This document shows positions 9,647 to 16,724 of a stretch of DNA of 38,421 nt, piece after piece; position 1 is the first letter of the stretch, and each line of letters begins with the position of its first letter. The stretch comes from Terriglobia bacterium (GTDB lineage Bacteria; Acidobacteriota; Vicinamibacteria; Vicinamibacterales; CAVVIG01): the NCBI GenBank assembly GCA_020073005.1, contig JAIQFX010000052.1, positions 1 through 38,421 of the forward strand, in the 5' to 3' direction. A program made the translations under genes and the position numbers. Under the pieces are notes generated by a model. The model was not told the DNA's origin, searched no databases, and saw only the letters and a program-made list of their open reading frames with translations.

Positions 9647-10477
9647 ATGGCTACGACGGCGACGATGACGTTGACACCGGAGATGGTCGCGCTGAAGACA
9701 CGGCTCAAGATCGTGTGGGAGTCGGGCGACTACGGCGTATTCGCGAAGTATCTCGAGAAGGGCGCGCTCGAATTCTTCAATCGCTTGAACCTCGCGCCGG
9801 GCACCGAGTTGCTCGATGTCGCGTGCGGCGCCGGGCAGTTGTCGCTGCCGGCGGCCAGAAAGGGGATCACGGTCACCGGACTCGACCTGGCCGCCAATCT
9901 CGTGCAGCAGGCGCGAGGCAGGGCGGTCGCCGAGCGGCTCGACATTCGATTCGACGAAGGCGACGCGGAAAATCTTCCGTATCCGGATGCGTCGTTCGAC
10001 GTCGTGATGAGTCTGATCGGCGCGATGTTCGCGCCGCGGCCGGAGCTCGTCGCCGCGGAAATGATCCGCGTGTGCCGGCCCGGCGGCCGCATCGTCATGG
10101 GCAACTGGACGCCTGCCGGCCACGTCGGCCAGATGTTCAAGGCGATCGGCAGGCACGTGCCGCCGCCGGACTTTCCGTCGCCGCTCCTCTGGGGCGACCC
10201 GCTGACGTGCCGCGAGCGCTTCGGCGCCGCCCTGAAGGACGTGAAGATCACGCGGTACATGTATCCGTTCGAATATCCGTTCGCGCCAGGCAAGGTGGTC
10301 GACTTCTTCGACGAGTACTACGGACCGACCAACCGCGCGCGCGCGTCGCTCGGCGACGAAGCGCGGAAGGCGCTGCGCGACGACCTGACGGCGCTCTGGA
10401 CACGGAACAACCTCGAGACCGGTGACACGACGTGGGTCGAGGCGGAGTACATCGAAGTCGTCGGCACGCGAGCGTAG
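9647..10477 (+). CDS. Class I SAM-dependent methyltransferase
   Basis: 276 residues. ATG 9647 is preceded by GAGGAGA (9636-9642), and the frame upstream is an out-of-frame shadow of the dehydrogenase gene. Motif I is LLDVACGAGQLS (D57, G61, G63); the acidic residue after strand 2 is in VTGLDLAANLV; motif post-I is EGDAENLPYPDASFDVV, typical of UbiE/Methyltransf_11 proteins. The acceptor is unknown. Position directly after the acyl-CoA dehydrogenase suggests co-transcription. The C-terminal region (YPFEYPFAPGKVVDFFDEYY) resembles small-molecule methyltransferases. Confidence 0.9.
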   Translation: MATTATMTLTPEMVALKTRLKIVWESGDYGVFAKYLEKGALEFFNRLNLAPGTELLDVACGAGQLSLPAARKGITVTGLDLAANLVQQARGRAVAERLDIRFDEGDAENLPYPDASFDVVMSLIGAMFAPRPELVAAEMIRVCRPGGRIVMGNWTPAGHVGQMFKAIGRHVPPPDFPSPLLWGDPLTCRERFGAALKDVKITRYMYPFEYPFAPGKVVDFFDEYYGPTNRARASLGDEARKALRDDLTALWTRNNLETGDTTWVEAEYIEVVGTRA

Positions 10478-10480
10478 GCC

Positions 10481-11227
10481 ATGATCGTTCGCGGCATCGT
10501 GGCCTTCGTGGCCGCCTGGTGCGTGTGCGGGGTCGCGGGAGCCCACGCGCACGAAGCCGAACGCTTTGACGTCAGCATCCGCCTTCATGTCGATCGCTCG
10601 ATCACGTCGAGACTCGCCAAGAGCGTTCTCAAGGAAGAGACCGCGGGCATCTGGAGACCGTACGGCGTGCAGATTGAGTGGCCCGACGCGGGCACCGCGG
10701 ACGCCGGGGCAAACGGCTTTGCGCTGGACGTGACCCTCCAGCCGCGGATTGAAGAAAACGAACGGCTGCGATGGACGACAGTCCTGGGGAGTGCGCGCGT
10801 CGATCTGGACGCGCCGGGGCGGCCGCCGATTCGCGTGTCGGTCGACGCCACGGAAAGCGTACTGACTCTTCGAAAAGGCCCAGGCGCGATCGCCCAGTTC
10901 GTCACCGGCCGCGACCTGGCGCGCGCGCTCGGGCGCGTGCTCGCGCACGAAATCGGTCACGTGCTCCTCGGCGCGCCCTATCACGACGATGCGGGGTTGA
11001 TGCGCGCGGCGTTTCTTCCGGACGAGCTCGCGGAGCCGGATCGCGCGCTCTTCCGATTGACGTGCACGGATGTCGCCCGGCTGAACGCCCGACTGCATGT
11101 GCTGACCGGTGACCCGCGTTTCGCGCGTCGTCTGGGTTGGATGGGGCCCGAGCCTGCCGGCGGCTCGTACGGGATCGAGCGCCAGGAGTTGGGCGCGCAG
11201 TGCATTCCGGGCCGCGCGGTGCGATGA
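10481..11227 (+). CDS. Exported HExxH zinc-metallopeptidase-like protein
   Basis: 248 residues, starting 3 bases after the methyltransferase stop. The N-terminus (MIVRGIVAFVAAWCVCGVAGAHA) is a signal peptide. The motif LAHEIGHVLLG gives H156, E157 and H160, and the following HDDAGLM (H168) supplies a plausible third zinc ligand and a Met-turn-like GLM. Spacing is not the strict metzincin HExxHxxGxxH. Presumably periplasmic; whether it is an active peptidase is unknown. Its last codon and stop overlap an alternative start of the acetyltransferase gene downstream. Confidence 0.8.
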   Translation: MIVRGIVAFVAAWCVCGVAGAHAHEAERFDVSIRLHVDRSITSRLAKSVLKEETAGIWRPYGVQIEWPDAGTADAGANGFALDVTLQPRIEENERLRWTTVLGSARVDLDAPGRPPIRVSVDATESVLTLRKGPGAIAQFVTGRDLARALGRVLAHEIGHVLLGAPYHDDAGLMRAAFLPDELAEPDRALFRLTCTDVARLNARLHVLTGDPRFARRLGWMGPEPAGGSYGIERQELGAQCIPGRAVR

Positions 11228-11238
11228 AGGATCGAACC

Positions 11239-11775
11239 ATGCTGAGTGGATACCCCAGCGAACTTGAAGATCACATCATGCTGGCGAACCGCCACCTTCT
11301 GCACATCCGCCCGTTGCGACCGTGCGAGGACGGTCCGGTCCGCGAGCTCTATCGCCACCTGAGCCCTCGAACGCGGTATCTCCGATTCTTTTCTCCAATG
11401 CCGGTGCTGCCTGACTCCGTGCTGGGCCTGTTAACCGGTGTGGATTACCGTCGGCGGTTGGCCCTTCTCGCGGAAGTCGAGACGGCTGGCGGCGTCGAAG
11501 TCGTGGCGCTCGGCAGCTTTGGCGCGACAGACGGCAGCCGCGCGGAGGTGGCGCTGGTGGTCCGCGATGAATGGCAACGGCAGGGCATCGGGATTGCGGT
11601 CGCCGCCAGAGTGCTGCGGGCGGCGGAAGCTCGCGGATTCGATCGGTTCGTCGCTTATGCGCTCCGGGAAAACGTCGTGATACGAAAGGTCCTCGACCAT
11701 GTCGGCGATCTCGTGTCGACGAAGACCAGCGATGGCGTGTGCGAAATGTCATTCGTTCGCCGGCGACCGGCGTAA
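11239..11775 (+). CDS. GNAT-family N-acetyltransferase
   Basis: 178 residues. The start with the best ribosome-binding site is ATG 11239 (AAGGA 7 bases upstream). ATG 11224, overlapping the previous stop as ATGA, is the alternative. The fold markers are an N-terminal RPLRPCEDGPVRELYRHL helix, the beta4 region AEVALVVRDEWQRQGIG with the Q/RxxG acetyl-CoA pyrophosphate loop, and a C-terminal AEARGFDRFVAYALRENV strand-helix. RYLRFFSPMP resembles GNAT domains associated with acyl-CoA synthetase-type lysine acetylation (Pat-like). Acceptor unknown. Confidence 0.85.
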   Translation: MLSGYPSELEDHIMLANRHLLHIRPLRPCEDGPVRELYRHLSPRTRYLRFFSPMPVLPDSVLGLLTGVDYRRRLALLAEVETAGGVEVVALGSFGATDGSRAEVALVVRDEWQRQGIGIAVAARVLRAAEARGFDRFVAYALRENVVIRKVLDHVGDLVSTKTSDGVCEMSFVRRRPA

Positions 11776-11860
11776 CACGATCACGCGCCGCGAGCACGAT
11801 TCGGCCAGAGTCCAGCCACGGTACGCCCCTTGCTCGAACTCAGAGGAAGATTCGTCGACT

Positions 11861-11876
11861 TGCCGGATTTCCGGCA
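11861..11876. promoter_or_regulatory. Perfect 7-bp inverted repeat (operator candidate)
   Basis: TGCCGGA, 2-base spacer, TCCGGCA. It lies 85 bases after the acetyltransferase stop and 36 bases before the 73-residue gene. The dyad size and position fit a dimeric repressor site; it could also act as a hairpin in the leader RNA. Confidence 0.4.
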
Positions 11877-11892
11877 GGCGGATGTCTTGGTG

Positions 11893-11907
11893 TCCTCACG
11901 GGGAGGA
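11893..11907 (+). promoter_or_regulatory. Hairpin sequestering the ribosome-binding site
   Basis: TCCTC (11893-11897), loop ACGGG, then GAGGA (11903-11907). The 3' arm is the Shine-Dalgarno sequence of the GTG start at 11912, so folding would hide it. The stem is only 5 bp, so this is a modest candidate for translational control. Confidence 0.35.
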
Positions 11908-11911
11908 ATCC

Positions 11912-12133
11912 GTGGAAGAGCAGAAGTTGCCGGTGCGGCAGGGCGCGCACAACTGCAAGTGGGCCGCGCCGACGTTGTTCGAACCGGCGCCGGACTGGCT
12001 CGACGCCGAAGGCAAGCCCTGGACGTGTCACCGCGACGCCGTCCCGAAGCACCTCGAGACCACGGAAGTCTGCGAGGGCTGCCCGCGCTGGGAGCCGCGC
12101 GACGAGACAGGACAGGTGAAGCCGAAGGCTTAG
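11912..12133 (+). CDS. Small Cys-containing hypothetical protein
   Basis: 73 residues. GTG 11912 has GGGAGG 5 bases upstream, which decides the start; the open frame upstream to 11699 overlaps the acetyltransferase gene and looks non-coding. Four Cys (HNCKW, WTCHRD, EVCEGCPRW) sit among Trp, Pro and charged residues, suggesting a small metal-binding or disulfide-containing cytoplasmic protein. There is no signal peptide. I do not recognise the family. Its TAG stop overlaps the TAA stop of the convergent DUF411 gene by bases 12131-12132, and the gene ends overlap across 12130-12133. Confidence 0.7.
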   Translation: MEEQKLPVRQGAHNCKWAAPTLFEPAPDWLDAEGKPWTCHRDAVPKHLETTEVCEGCPRWEPRDETGQVKPKA

Positions 12134-12624
12134 TGCTTCGAGTAGACGGTCTGCTTGCCGTCCTTCGCGAACGCCGTCACGGTGTACGGCTGCTTCGCCC
12201 CGCCTTCCATGCCGGGAGAGCCCGACGGCATGCCCGCGACTGAAATGCCCACGATGGCGGGCTTCTCTTTCAGCATGCGCTGAATGTCCTCCGCGGGCAC
12301 GTGTCCTTCAACGACATAGCCGCCGACTTTGGCGGTGTGACACGACTCGAGATCGGCGGGAACGCCCGATTCAGTCTTGATGGCGGCGAGCCGCGTGTCG
12401 CTGACGTTGTTGACTTCCACCTGGAAGCCACGCGCCTGGAGATACTGAATCCAGGCGCCACAGCACCCTCATGTCGGCGACTTGTAGACCGCGACGGAGT
12501 TGCCGGCCGGCACGGCTGACGCCCCCCGAGTCGCGGGCTTCTGCTGCGCGACGACGACCAAGCCGAGGCAGGTGGCCACAAGGGCCGACCCGGCGAGAAC
12601 AGCGAACCGATTGCGCGTCATCAT
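12130..12624 (-). CDS. DUF411 metal-binding protein, probable selenoprotein (in-frame TGA read as Sec)
   Basis: 164 residues if the TGA at 12471-12469 is decoded. ATG 12624 (or 12621) has GTGAGG 6 bases upstream; the stop is TAA at 12132-12130. Residues 1-27 form a signal peptide (MMTRNRFAVLAGSALVA...). Then VAVYKSPT(TGA)GCCGAW matches the DUF411 (PF04214) signature, in which SPTCGCC carries a CxCC motif; the TGA replaces the first Cys (residue 52), with C54 and C55 kept. Downstream, SCHTAKVGGYVVEGHVP (C95, H96, H108) and GMPSGSPGMEGG are full-length family features with no decay. The family is associated with copper or other metal handling in the periplasm. A perfect hairpin follows the TGA. 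Alternatives are a TGC-to-TGA mutation or base error. A conventional caller would report only residues 69-164 from GTG 12420. Confidence 0.8.
12432..12458 (-). promoter_or_regulatory. SECIS-like hairpin downstream of in-frame TGA
   Basis: Reading the minus strand, 10 bases after the TGA: GCGCCTGGA, loop TTCAGTATC, TCCAGGCGC, a perfect 9-bp stem. The loop begins 20 bases after the TGA, within the roughly 16-37 base distance used to define bacterial SECIS elements. An alternative fold has a 7-bp stem, a UC bulge, a GAU/AUC stem and a UCAGU loop. The loop G is central, not among the first two bases, so the fit to the consensus is partial. The hairpin lies in coding sequence for AWIQYLQAR. Confidence 0.6.
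12469..12471 (-). other. In-frame TGA recoding site (candidate selenocysteine codon)
   Basis: TGA at codon 52 of the DUF411 gene, in place of the first Cys of the CxCC motif. It is flanked by intact, conserved codons (TCG CCG ACA before, GGG TGC TGT after). It is the only stop between the signal peptide and the TAA at 12130. Confidence 0.7.
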
Positions 12625-12649
12625 GGACAGCCTCACGTTCACAGATCAG

Positions 12650-12676
12650 TAACAGTGTAGGCCATCCCTTGGTCAA
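12650..12676 (-). promoter_or_regulatory. Candidate promoter of the DUF411 gene
   Basis: On the minus strand TTGACC (12676-12671) is a good -35 box. A GTTACT-like -10 follows about 17 bases later (near 12653-12648), about 24 bases before ATG 12624. The -10 is weak (3 of 6), as is common for activator-dependent metal-response promoters. No clear MerR-type dyad was found. Confidence 0.3.
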
Positions 12677-12732
12677 GCGTGTATCCTCTGAGTCTCATTC
12701 TCGTAGAGGTCTTTCCTGAGCTGGAGGAACCG

Positions 12733-13128
12733 ATGCTCCCGATTGGCGCGACGCTGATCGCAGCCTTGTCAGTAAGTTCAGCCCTCGGGCTCCCGGGTCG
12801 ACAAACCATCACACCCCTCCCCAGCATCGAGGTCACCGCTCCAAGAGACGTAACCAGCGTGAAGGGGCTCAATGACGCGCTATCCGCCCTGAGCAAGAAG
12901 GCCACCGAATGCGTCAAGGCTGGGGGCAAGCCCGAGACGTGCCAATGCAGCGACCCACAGGACTTGTCCAGTTTGAGGAGAGGCTACGAGAGCCTGATAA
13001 AAGAGCACCCCGACTGGAAAGATCAGTTGGTGACCTACCAGTACGTGAACCAGGAGGGACGCAATATCAGCGGAACACTCGTTCTTCAGAACCTGCGTCG
13101 CCAGCTCGAGGCGTTGAAATGTCAGTAG
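12733..13128 (+). CDS. Small exported hypothetical protein with C-x6-CxC motif
   Basis: 131 residues. ATG 12733 has GGAGG 5 bases upstream and directly precedes a signal peptide (MLPIGATLIAALSVSSALG); the in-frame ATG 12679 lies upstream of that site. The mature part has ECVKAGGKPETCQCSDPQDL, four Cys in all with one at the C-terminus (LKCQ), and a helical, charged remainder (LSSLRRGYESLIKEHPDWKD). I do not recognise the family. Base composition looks less G+C-rich than its neighbours, hinting at a different origin. Its last 10 bases overlap the start of the Rieske gene, suggesting translational coupling. Confidence 0.75.
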   Translation: MLPIGATLIAALSVSSALGLPGRQTITPLPSIEVTAPRDVTSVKGLNDALSALSKKATECVKAGGKPETCQCSDPQDLSSLRRGYESLIKEHPDWKDQLVTYQYVNQEGRNISGTLVLQNLRRQLEALKCQ

Positions 13129-13655
13129 ATCGGCGGGCGCTGCTGCTGAGCGCAATCGGCGTGAGCCTGGGTTTCGCGCAGGACGACCCAGCGTCGGTTC
13201 GCCCGAAGCCGGGCGACCTATTAACAAAAGTAGGGGACGCCGGCAAGACACCGCTGACGCCGAATGACATTCCGCTCGCCGCCGGCTACACGGCCGCGTG
13301 GGCGATGGATCCGGCTGACAACACGGTCCGCAGCGGCTCGAGACTCAATCAAGTGCTGCTGCTGCGATTCGATCCTGCGTCGCTCGCCACGACGACGCGT
13401 GAGCATGCCGCGGACGGCGTCGTTGCCTACACGTCGATCTGCACGCACAACGGCTGCGACATCGATCAATGGCTGGCAAAGGAACAGCAGTTGTTCTGCT
13501 CGTGCCACGAATCGATCTTCGATCCGCGTGATGGCGGGAAGGTGCTCGACGGTCCCGCGCCGCGCGCGCTGCCGGCGTTGCCGCTCGCGATCGCCGACGG
13601 CGCGCTCGTCGTCGCGAAACCATTCACGACCCCGGTCGGATACGAGAGAGGGTGA
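13119..13655 (+). CDS. Exported Rieske [2Fe-2S] protein
   Basis: 178 residues; ATG 13119 overlaps the previous gene by 10 bases. The N-terminus MSVDRRALLLSAIGVSLGFAQ is a signal or Tat-like leader with RR but no full twin-arginine motif. Rieske box I is C108-T-H110-N-G-C113 and box II is C127-S-C129-H130. C108, H110, C127 and H130 are the cluster ligands, and C113 and C129 are placed to form the disulfide of the high-potential bc1-type proteins. No cytochrome b gene is near. The PQQ dehydrogenase gene begins 1 base after its stop, so it may be that enzyme's electron acceptor; this is inference. Confidence 0.88.
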   Translation: MSVDRRALLLSAIGVSLGFAQDDPASVRPKPGDLLTKVGDAGKTPLTPNDIPLAAGYTAAWAMDPADNTVRSGSRLNQVLLLRFDPASLATTTREHAADGVVAYTSICTHNGCDIDQWLAKEQQLFCSCHESIFDPRDGGKVLDGPAPRALPALPLAIADGALVVAKPFTTPVGYERG

Positions 13656-13656
13656 C

Positions 13657-15453
13657 ATGAGGCGTTTGATCTTCGCCGCGTGGCTCTGTGCGATCGTGAT
13701 GGGTTTACCCGCCGAAGCTCTGCGCGAAGGTGGCCAGGCGCCAGCTCCGCCGCCACCTCCCCCGCGCGTGCCCGCGGAAGCCTCGCGCGAAGGCGGGCCG
13801 ATGCCGGCGGTCCTGCGTGCGTACGCAGCCGTCGATGCGGATCGCCTCGCGCATCCAGCGGACGGCGACTGGCTGATGGTGCGCCGGACGTACGACGGCT
13901 GGGGCTACAGCCCGCTCGATCGGATCACGCCGGCGAACGTCGCGCGGCTGCAGCCGGTGTGGTCGTTCTCGACCGGCGTGACGAACGGACACGAAGCGCC
14001 GCCGATCGTCAACAACGGCGTCATGTTCGTCGCGACGCCGGGCAATCAGGTGATCGCGATCAACGCGAAGACGGGCGCGATTCTCTGGCGCTACAAGCGG
14101 CCGCTGCCAGAGGACGTCGTCCTGCTGCACGCGACCAGCCGCGGCGTCGGGCTCTATCGCGACAAGGTGTACTTCGCTGCGGGCGAAGCCGTCCTCGTCG
14201 CGCTCAATGCGCGCACGGGCGAGGAAGTCTGGACGACGAAGGTCGCCGAAAACAAAGCGGGCTACTACATGTCCGTCGCGCCGCTCGTCGCCGACGGCAA
14301 GGTGATCGTCGGCGCGTCCGGCGGCGAGATGGGCATCCGCGGGTTCGTCGCGGCGTTCGATGCCGACAGCGGCAAGGAAGTCTGGCGGACCTACACCGTG
14401 CCCGCGCCTGGAGAACCGGGCAGCGAGACGTGGCCGAACGGCGATCAGTGGAAGACGGGCGGCGGCCCCGTGTGGGTCACCGGCACGTACGATCCGGAAA
14501 CCAGGCTCACGTTCTGGGGCACCGGCAACGGCGGACCGTGGATGGGCGATCAGCGTCCCGGCGACAACCTCTACACATCGTCGACGATCGCGCTCGACGT
14601 CGCGACCGGCGCGATGAAGGGGCACTTCCAATATCACCCGAACGATTCGTGGGACTGGGACGAAGTGTCGCCGCCGATTCTCGTCGACTACCAGCGCAAC
14701 GGCCGGACGATCAAAGGTCTCATCGATCTCGCGCGCGACGGCTACATGTGGTTCCTCGAGCGCACGAGCGGTCCGATCAACTTCGTCGAGGGCCGGCCGT
14801 ACGTGAAGCAGAACGTCTTCATGAGTCTCGATCCGAAGACGGGCCGGCCGAACGTCGATCCGGCACGCCAGCCAGGCACGGGCCGCGAGGCGGAGTTCTG
14901 TCCGTCGCACTGGGGCGGCAAGAACTGGCCGCCGGTCGCGTTCAGTCCGAAGACGCGGATGGTCTACGTGCCGGCGAACGAGAATCTCTGCACCGCGATG
15001 ATCGGCCGGCCGGTCACGTACACCGCGGGCCGCGGCTTCACCGGCATGACGAACAACCTGATGATCGCGCCGGGCGCCGATCACATCGGCGAAGTGCAGG
15101 CATGGAACGTCGACACCGGCGCGCGCGTGTGGACGCATCCGTTCGCGGGATCGACGAACTGGGGGCCGATCCTCACAACCGGCGGCGGACTGGTGTTCAG
15201 CGGCGGCACGCAGGATCGGTTGTTCCGCGCGTTCGACGCGGCGACCGGCGACGTGCTGTGGGAATTTCCGACGAACTCAGGAATCATCGGCCAGCCGTCG
15301 TCGTTCAGCATCGACGGCAAGCAGTACATCGCCGTCCAGTCAGGCTGGGGCATCGATTCGCGGACAATGCAGGCGCGTTTGAATCGCGTGCGGCCGGGAG
15401 ACTTTCCCGAGGTGCCCGAGGGCGGCGCCATCTGGGTGTTTGCGATCAAGTGA
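13657..15453 (+). CDS. PQQ-dependent (quinoprotein) alcohol dehydrogenase
   Basis: 598 residues from ATG 13657 (signal peptide MRRLIFAAWLCAIVMGLPAEA); the open frame upstream overlaps the Rieske gene. The eight-bladed propeller shows repeated tryptophan-docking motifs (INAKTGAILWRY, LNARTGEEVWTT, FDADSGKEVWRT, WNVDTGARVWTH, FDAATGDVLWEF). DSWDWDEV is the region of the catalytic Asp, and ASGGEMGIRGFVAAFD is typical of the family. No C-terminal cytochrome c domain (no CxxCH) is present. The vicinal Cys-Cys next to PQQ in MxaF/XoxF enzymes is absent: the aligned stretch reads LLHATSRGVGLY. Acts in the periplasm on an alcohol or sugar; substrate unknown. Confidence 0.9.
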   Translation: MRRLIFAAWLCAIVMGLPAEALREGGQAPAPPPPPPRVPAEASREGGPMPAVLRAYAAVDADRLAHPADGDWLMVRRTYDGWGYSPLDRITPANVARLQPVWSFSTGVTNGHEAPPIVNNGVMFVATPGNQVIAINAKTGAILWRYKRPLPEDVVLLHATSRGVGLYRDKVYFAAGEAVLVALNARTGEEVWTTKVAENKAGYYMSVAPLVADGKVIVGASGGEMGIRGFVAAFDADSGKEVWRTYTVPAPGEPGSETWPNGDQWKTGGGPVWVTGTYDPETRLTFWGTGNGGPWMGDQRPGDNLYTSSTIALDVATGAMKGHFQYHPNDSWDWDEVSPPILVDYQRNGRTIKGLIDLARDGYMWFLERTSGPINFVEGRPYVKQNVFMSLDPKTGRPNVDPARQPGTGREAEFCPSHWGGKNWPPVAFSPKTRMVYVPANENLCTAMIGRPVTYTAGRGFTGMTNNLMIAPGADHIGEVQAWNVDTGARVWTHPFAGSTNWGPILTTGGGLVFSGGTQDRLFRAFDAATGDVLWEFPTNSGIIGQPSSFSIDGKQYIAVQSGWGIDSRTMQARLNRVRPGDFPEVPEGGAIWVFAIK

Positions 15454-15501
15454 AGCCTATCGCGAGGCCAATTTCTCCCCGGCGTTGCAGGGTGGGGCCT
15501 T

Positions 15502-16233
15502 TCACCACGTCGGCAGCGCGGCCAGCTCGCGCTCGACGACGGCGGGGTCGCGCGGATGCTCGAGCAGATCGCGCGGCTCGACGTGTTGCTTCTCGATCAG
15601 GTACGCGACCATCAACTCATAGCGCACGTACAGTCCTGACCGCGCGGGATCGAGCTCGGGCGCTCCAGCCTTGAACCCCTGCAGCGCCTTCGACAGATCG
15701 AGATCGCGCGCGACGTAGTCCGCGTGCCCATCGTCGACCCACTTCGGCAGGCGAAGATACCCGAGCCGGCCCACCAGCCGTCCGTGTTCGAGGTGCATGA
15801 TCTCGTGGGCGATGAAATACGACAGCGGCCGATCGGGCGGGGTCGGCCGTCCGCTTGCGCCGATGAGGCGGTCGTGTTCCATGTCGCTCTCACGCAGGAA
15901 CACGTGCTGGCCGATGACCACGTCCGTCAGCCCGCCGGCGTTGTAGTGGCTGCGCGCGAACAGCGCGAAGCGCCAATGCGACTGGCAGATGAAGACGTCG
16001 GGGACCCGCGCCGGATCCGCGATCGCCGATCGATTCACGCGCGCCCGCGCACGCTCGAGCGTCTTCCGCATCGCCTCGGGAATCGGCCGATCCGAATGCA
16101 GCGCGATGCCCGCGTGCTGCAGCTCGTACGCGAACAGCGGCTGCGGATAGATGATGATCAACCCGTAAGCGACGACGGTGGTGAGGACGCCGGTCAGCGA
16201 CCAGCGAATCCAGCGCCTCGGTCGATGAGTCAT
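15502..16233 (-). CDS. Membrane-anchored HExxH peptidase-like protein
   Basis: 243 residues. One N-terminal transmembrane segment (WSLTGVLTTVVAYGLIIIY) puts the rest in the periplasm. FIAHEIMHLEHGRL provides H143, E144 and H147, and KWVDDGHADYVA about 20 residues later resembles the second helix with a third acidic ligand in gluzincins. The start overlaps the stop of the upstream cupin gene (ATGA, 16230-16233). Family not recognised beyond the peptidase-like motif. The 48 bases between its stop and the PQQ dehydrogenase stop hold only a weak interrupted GTGAA/TTCAC repeat. Confidence 0.75.
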   Translation of the reverse strand: MTHRPRRWIRWSLTGVLTTVVAYGLIIIYPQPLFAYELQHAGIALHSDRPIPEAMRKTLERARARVNRSAIADPARVPDVFICQSHWRFALFARSHYNAGGLTDVVIGQHVFLRESDMEHDRLIGASGRPTPPDRPLSYFIAHEIMHLEHGRLVGRLGYLRLPKWVDDGHADYVARDLDLSKALQGFKAGAPELDPARSGLYVRYELMVAYLIEKQHVEPRDLLEHPRDPAVVERELAALPTW

Positions 16234-16709
16234 CGGATCGCGCTCCCGGGGATCTTCAAGAGTACGTACGTGATGTGTGTGCCCGGCGCCACGAGAAAGC
16301 TGTGCGGAATGCCCGCCGGAACATGGACGATGTCGCCGGCCGCGAGCGCGTGACGCTCGCCGCCGTCGAGGCGCGTGCCCACGTACTCGCCGGCCGTCGT
16401 CGTCCGACGTCCGATCATCGTCCCGCCGAGCTGCAGCGCGCCCTCGCCGCTCTGCACGAAGACGACATCGATGATCGCGTCGTGCTGTTCGGGATTGCCG
16501 TCAGCGTCGCGATACAGCATGCGGAGCCGATGGTCGCCGTAGTCGGCCAGCGTCTCGCGCGACGAATGGTCTGCGGCGACATGCGCCGGCAGCGCCGCGT
16601 CGTGCGCTTTCAGGTCCCGCGCGCTCCAGATCGCAAAACCTGGCGGATCGGCGGCCGAAATAGGTGCTGCGACCAGCGCGGCCGCCAGAAGTCGAACGGC
16701 AAGCTTCAC
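16230..16709 (-). CDS. Exported cupin-domain protein
   Basis: 159 residues from GTG 16709, with AAAGGAG (16724-16718) 8 bases upstream. Signal peptide MKLAVRLLAAALVAAPISA. Cupin motif 2 is visible as GDIVHVPAGIPHSFLVAPG. In motif 1 the usual histidine cluster is degenerate (HDAIIDVVFVQSGEGALQLGG), so metal binding is uncertain. It forms a two-gene unit with the HExxH gene through a 4-base overlap. Function unknown. Confidence 0.8.
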   Translation of the reverse strand: MKLAVRLLAAALVAAPISAADPPGFAIWSARDLKAHDAALPAHVAADHSSRETLADYGDHRLRMLYRDADGNPEQHDAIIDVVFVQSGEGALQLGGTMIGRRTTTAGEYVGTRLDGGERHALAAGDIVHVPAGIPHSFLVAPGTHITYVLLKIPGSAIR

Positions 16710-16724
16710 GGTTGATCTCCTTTG

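Noticed and set aside
12130-12420. Short DUF411 C-terminal gene starting at GTG 12420
   Set aside because: It starts in mid-domain, lacks a ribosome-binding site, and the same frame upstream supplies signal peptide, start and signature motif if the TGA is decoded.
12469-12624. DUF411 gene as a simple pseudogene
   Set aside because: Not excluded, but the only lesion is a TGA at a functional Cys with a hairpin at SECIS distance. There is no frameshift or other decay, so recoding fits better.
15454-15501. GTGAA/TTCAC interrupted repeat between convergent stops as a terminator
   Set aside because: Loop is too long and the stem interrupted; no T-run.
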